Origin: Niabella beijingensis
Lineage (GTDB): Bacteria; Bacteroidota; Bacteroidia; Chitinophagales; Chitinophagaceae
DNA length: 64,000 bases
Reading direction: 5' to 3'
NCBI RefSeq assembly: GCF_020034665.1
Contig: NZ_JAIQDI010000002.1
Coordinates: 992,001-1,056,000 of the forward strand
The notes below the pieces were generated by a model. That model was not told the DNA's origin and searched no databases. It saw only the letters and a program-made list of their open reading frames with translations. Shown piece after piece: positions 63,335 to 64,000 of the stretch. The translations under genes and the position numbers were made by a program. Each line of letters begins with the position of its first letter. The first letter of the stretch is position 1.

Positions 63335-64000
63335 ATGCCATTAAAGGATTCAAGCCGCCGGCTTCATCACCGCAGTTATTGGGTGATCATTCTATTGCTC
63401 CTGCTGGCGCCATCGCTGCTGCGTGCCCAGCCAAAACAAATCCAGGGTACAGTAACCGATGCGAACAATGCCCCTGTACCCAATGCATCTGTTGTTAACA
63501 AGACTTCCGGGGCGGGAACGGCCACCAACGCCGAAGGCCGGTTCCGGCTCAGCGCTTCGCCGGATGACGTGCTGGAGATCTCCGCTGTTAATTATGAAAC
63601 CACCACGGTTACTGCCGGATCGCAAACACCCCTTGCCGTCAAGCTGAATGCGAGTACTGCAAGTCTGGCGGATGTGGTCGTTGTGGGGTATGGTTCCCGG
63701 AGCAGACGCGATGTGGGCGGAGCCGTATTATCGGTGGATCAGCGGGTGCTGAAGGACCGTCCGGTAACCAATACCCTGGGCGCTTTACAGGGCGCTGCAC
63801 CAGGATTGGTGATTACCCGTTCCAACGGACAACCGGGAAGGGAAGGGTGGACGGCTCAGATCAGGGGTATCACTTCGCTGGGCGGACAAAATGCCCCATT
63901 AGTGATTATAGACGGGATCGAGGGAGACCTGAATGCACTAAACCCCAATGACATTCAGAGTATTTCAGTGCTTGAGGATGCTGCTTCGGCATCTATTTAT
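63335..64000 (+). CDS. SusC/RagA family TonB-linked outer-membrane receptor (3' truncated)
   Basis: Frame open from ATG 63335 to the window end, 222 codons. Signal peptide with LLLLLAPSLLRAQ core; then a carboxypeptidase-D-like domain (IQGTVTDANNAPVPNASVV ... YETTTV); then the TonB-box/plug start VVVVGYGSRSRRDVGGAV and the plug domain (VTNTLGALQGAAPGLVITR, APLVIIDGIEGDL). It imports oligosaccharides through the outer membrane with TonB energy; a SusD partner would follow outside the window. An in-frame ATG at 63269 exists, but the signal peptide begins at 63335. Probably activated by the divergent HTCS. Confidence 0.95.
   Translation, partial: MPLKDSSRRLHHRSYWVIILLLLLAPSLLRAQPKQIQGTVTDANNAPVPNASVVNKTSGAGTATNAEGRFRLSASPDDVLEISAVNYETTTVTAGSQTPLAVKLNASTASLADVVVVGYGSRSRRDVGGAVLSVDQRVLKDRPVTNTLGALQGAAPGLVITRSNGQPGREGWTAQIRGITSLGGQNAPLVIIDGIEGDLNALNPNDIQSISVLEDAASASIY

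Overview
The window looks like chromosome of a member of the Bacteroidota, most likely Chitinophagaceae. Supporting signs are a SusC/RagA-type TonB-dependent receptor paired with a hybrid two-component sensor/AraC regulator, many lipoproteins with short A-rich leaders, -7 boxes of the TAnnTTTG type, LytS/LytTR signalling, DUF4403, DUF4142 and GtrA proteins, and a Tat-exported GH109 enzyme. The family placement is inferred from gene content only. I see no tRNA, rRNA, CRISPR array, phage or insertion sequence.

Layout. 0-7 kb: the 3' part of a di-haem peroxidase, then a tight run pdhA - TPR membrane protein - ribH - lipoprotein - lutA-like, followed by a nitrilase-fold amidase and a TrpB2-type enzyme. 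7-10 kb: a frameshifted lipoprotein gene, DUF72, a DadA-like oxidoreductase without a normal start codon, and an EVE protein. 10.5-19 kb: a phenylalanine/tyrosine breakdown cluster (aromatic amino acid hydroxylase, aminotransferase, 4-hydroxyphenylpyruvate dioxygenase with a frameshift, homogentisate dioxygenase, fumarylacetoacetase, flavin-reductase-like protein). It has every expected step except a recognisable maleylacetoacetate isomerase. 19-31 kb: a heptad-like repeat protein behind a palindromic operator, a VWA lipoprotein, a class III-like sirtuin lacking zinc cysteines, argS, GtrA, DUF4403 and dnaK.

31-45 kb is a loose glycan-degradation neighbourhood: GH109, lipocalin, GH2, an AraC regulator with a short upstream reading frame, a GH29 fucosidase, a beta-helix/PDZ protein and an M24 peptidase. 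The roughly 1-kb gap after the fucosidase is full of repeats: a nearly identical 77-bp pair, three tandem 151-bp units, and one half of a ~120-bp direct repeat whose other half lies on the far side of the beta-helix gene.

45-57.8 kb holds housekeeping and regulatory genes: VTT membrane protein with a methyltransferase, LytS/LytTR pair, small AraC protein with an SDR, rmuC, universal stress protein, dipeptide epimerase, a ubiD-family decarboxylase bracketed by palindromic repeats, and a ClC channel. 57.8-64 kb is the start of a polysaccharide utilisation locus: GH43-like enzyme, hybrid two-component system, and a divergent SusC gene that runs off the window.

Two genes carry single-base frameshifts next to short homopolymers (7208-7211 and 14851-14855) and one lacks a start codon. 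Whether these are real decay, recoding or consensus errors is the main open question about gene content.
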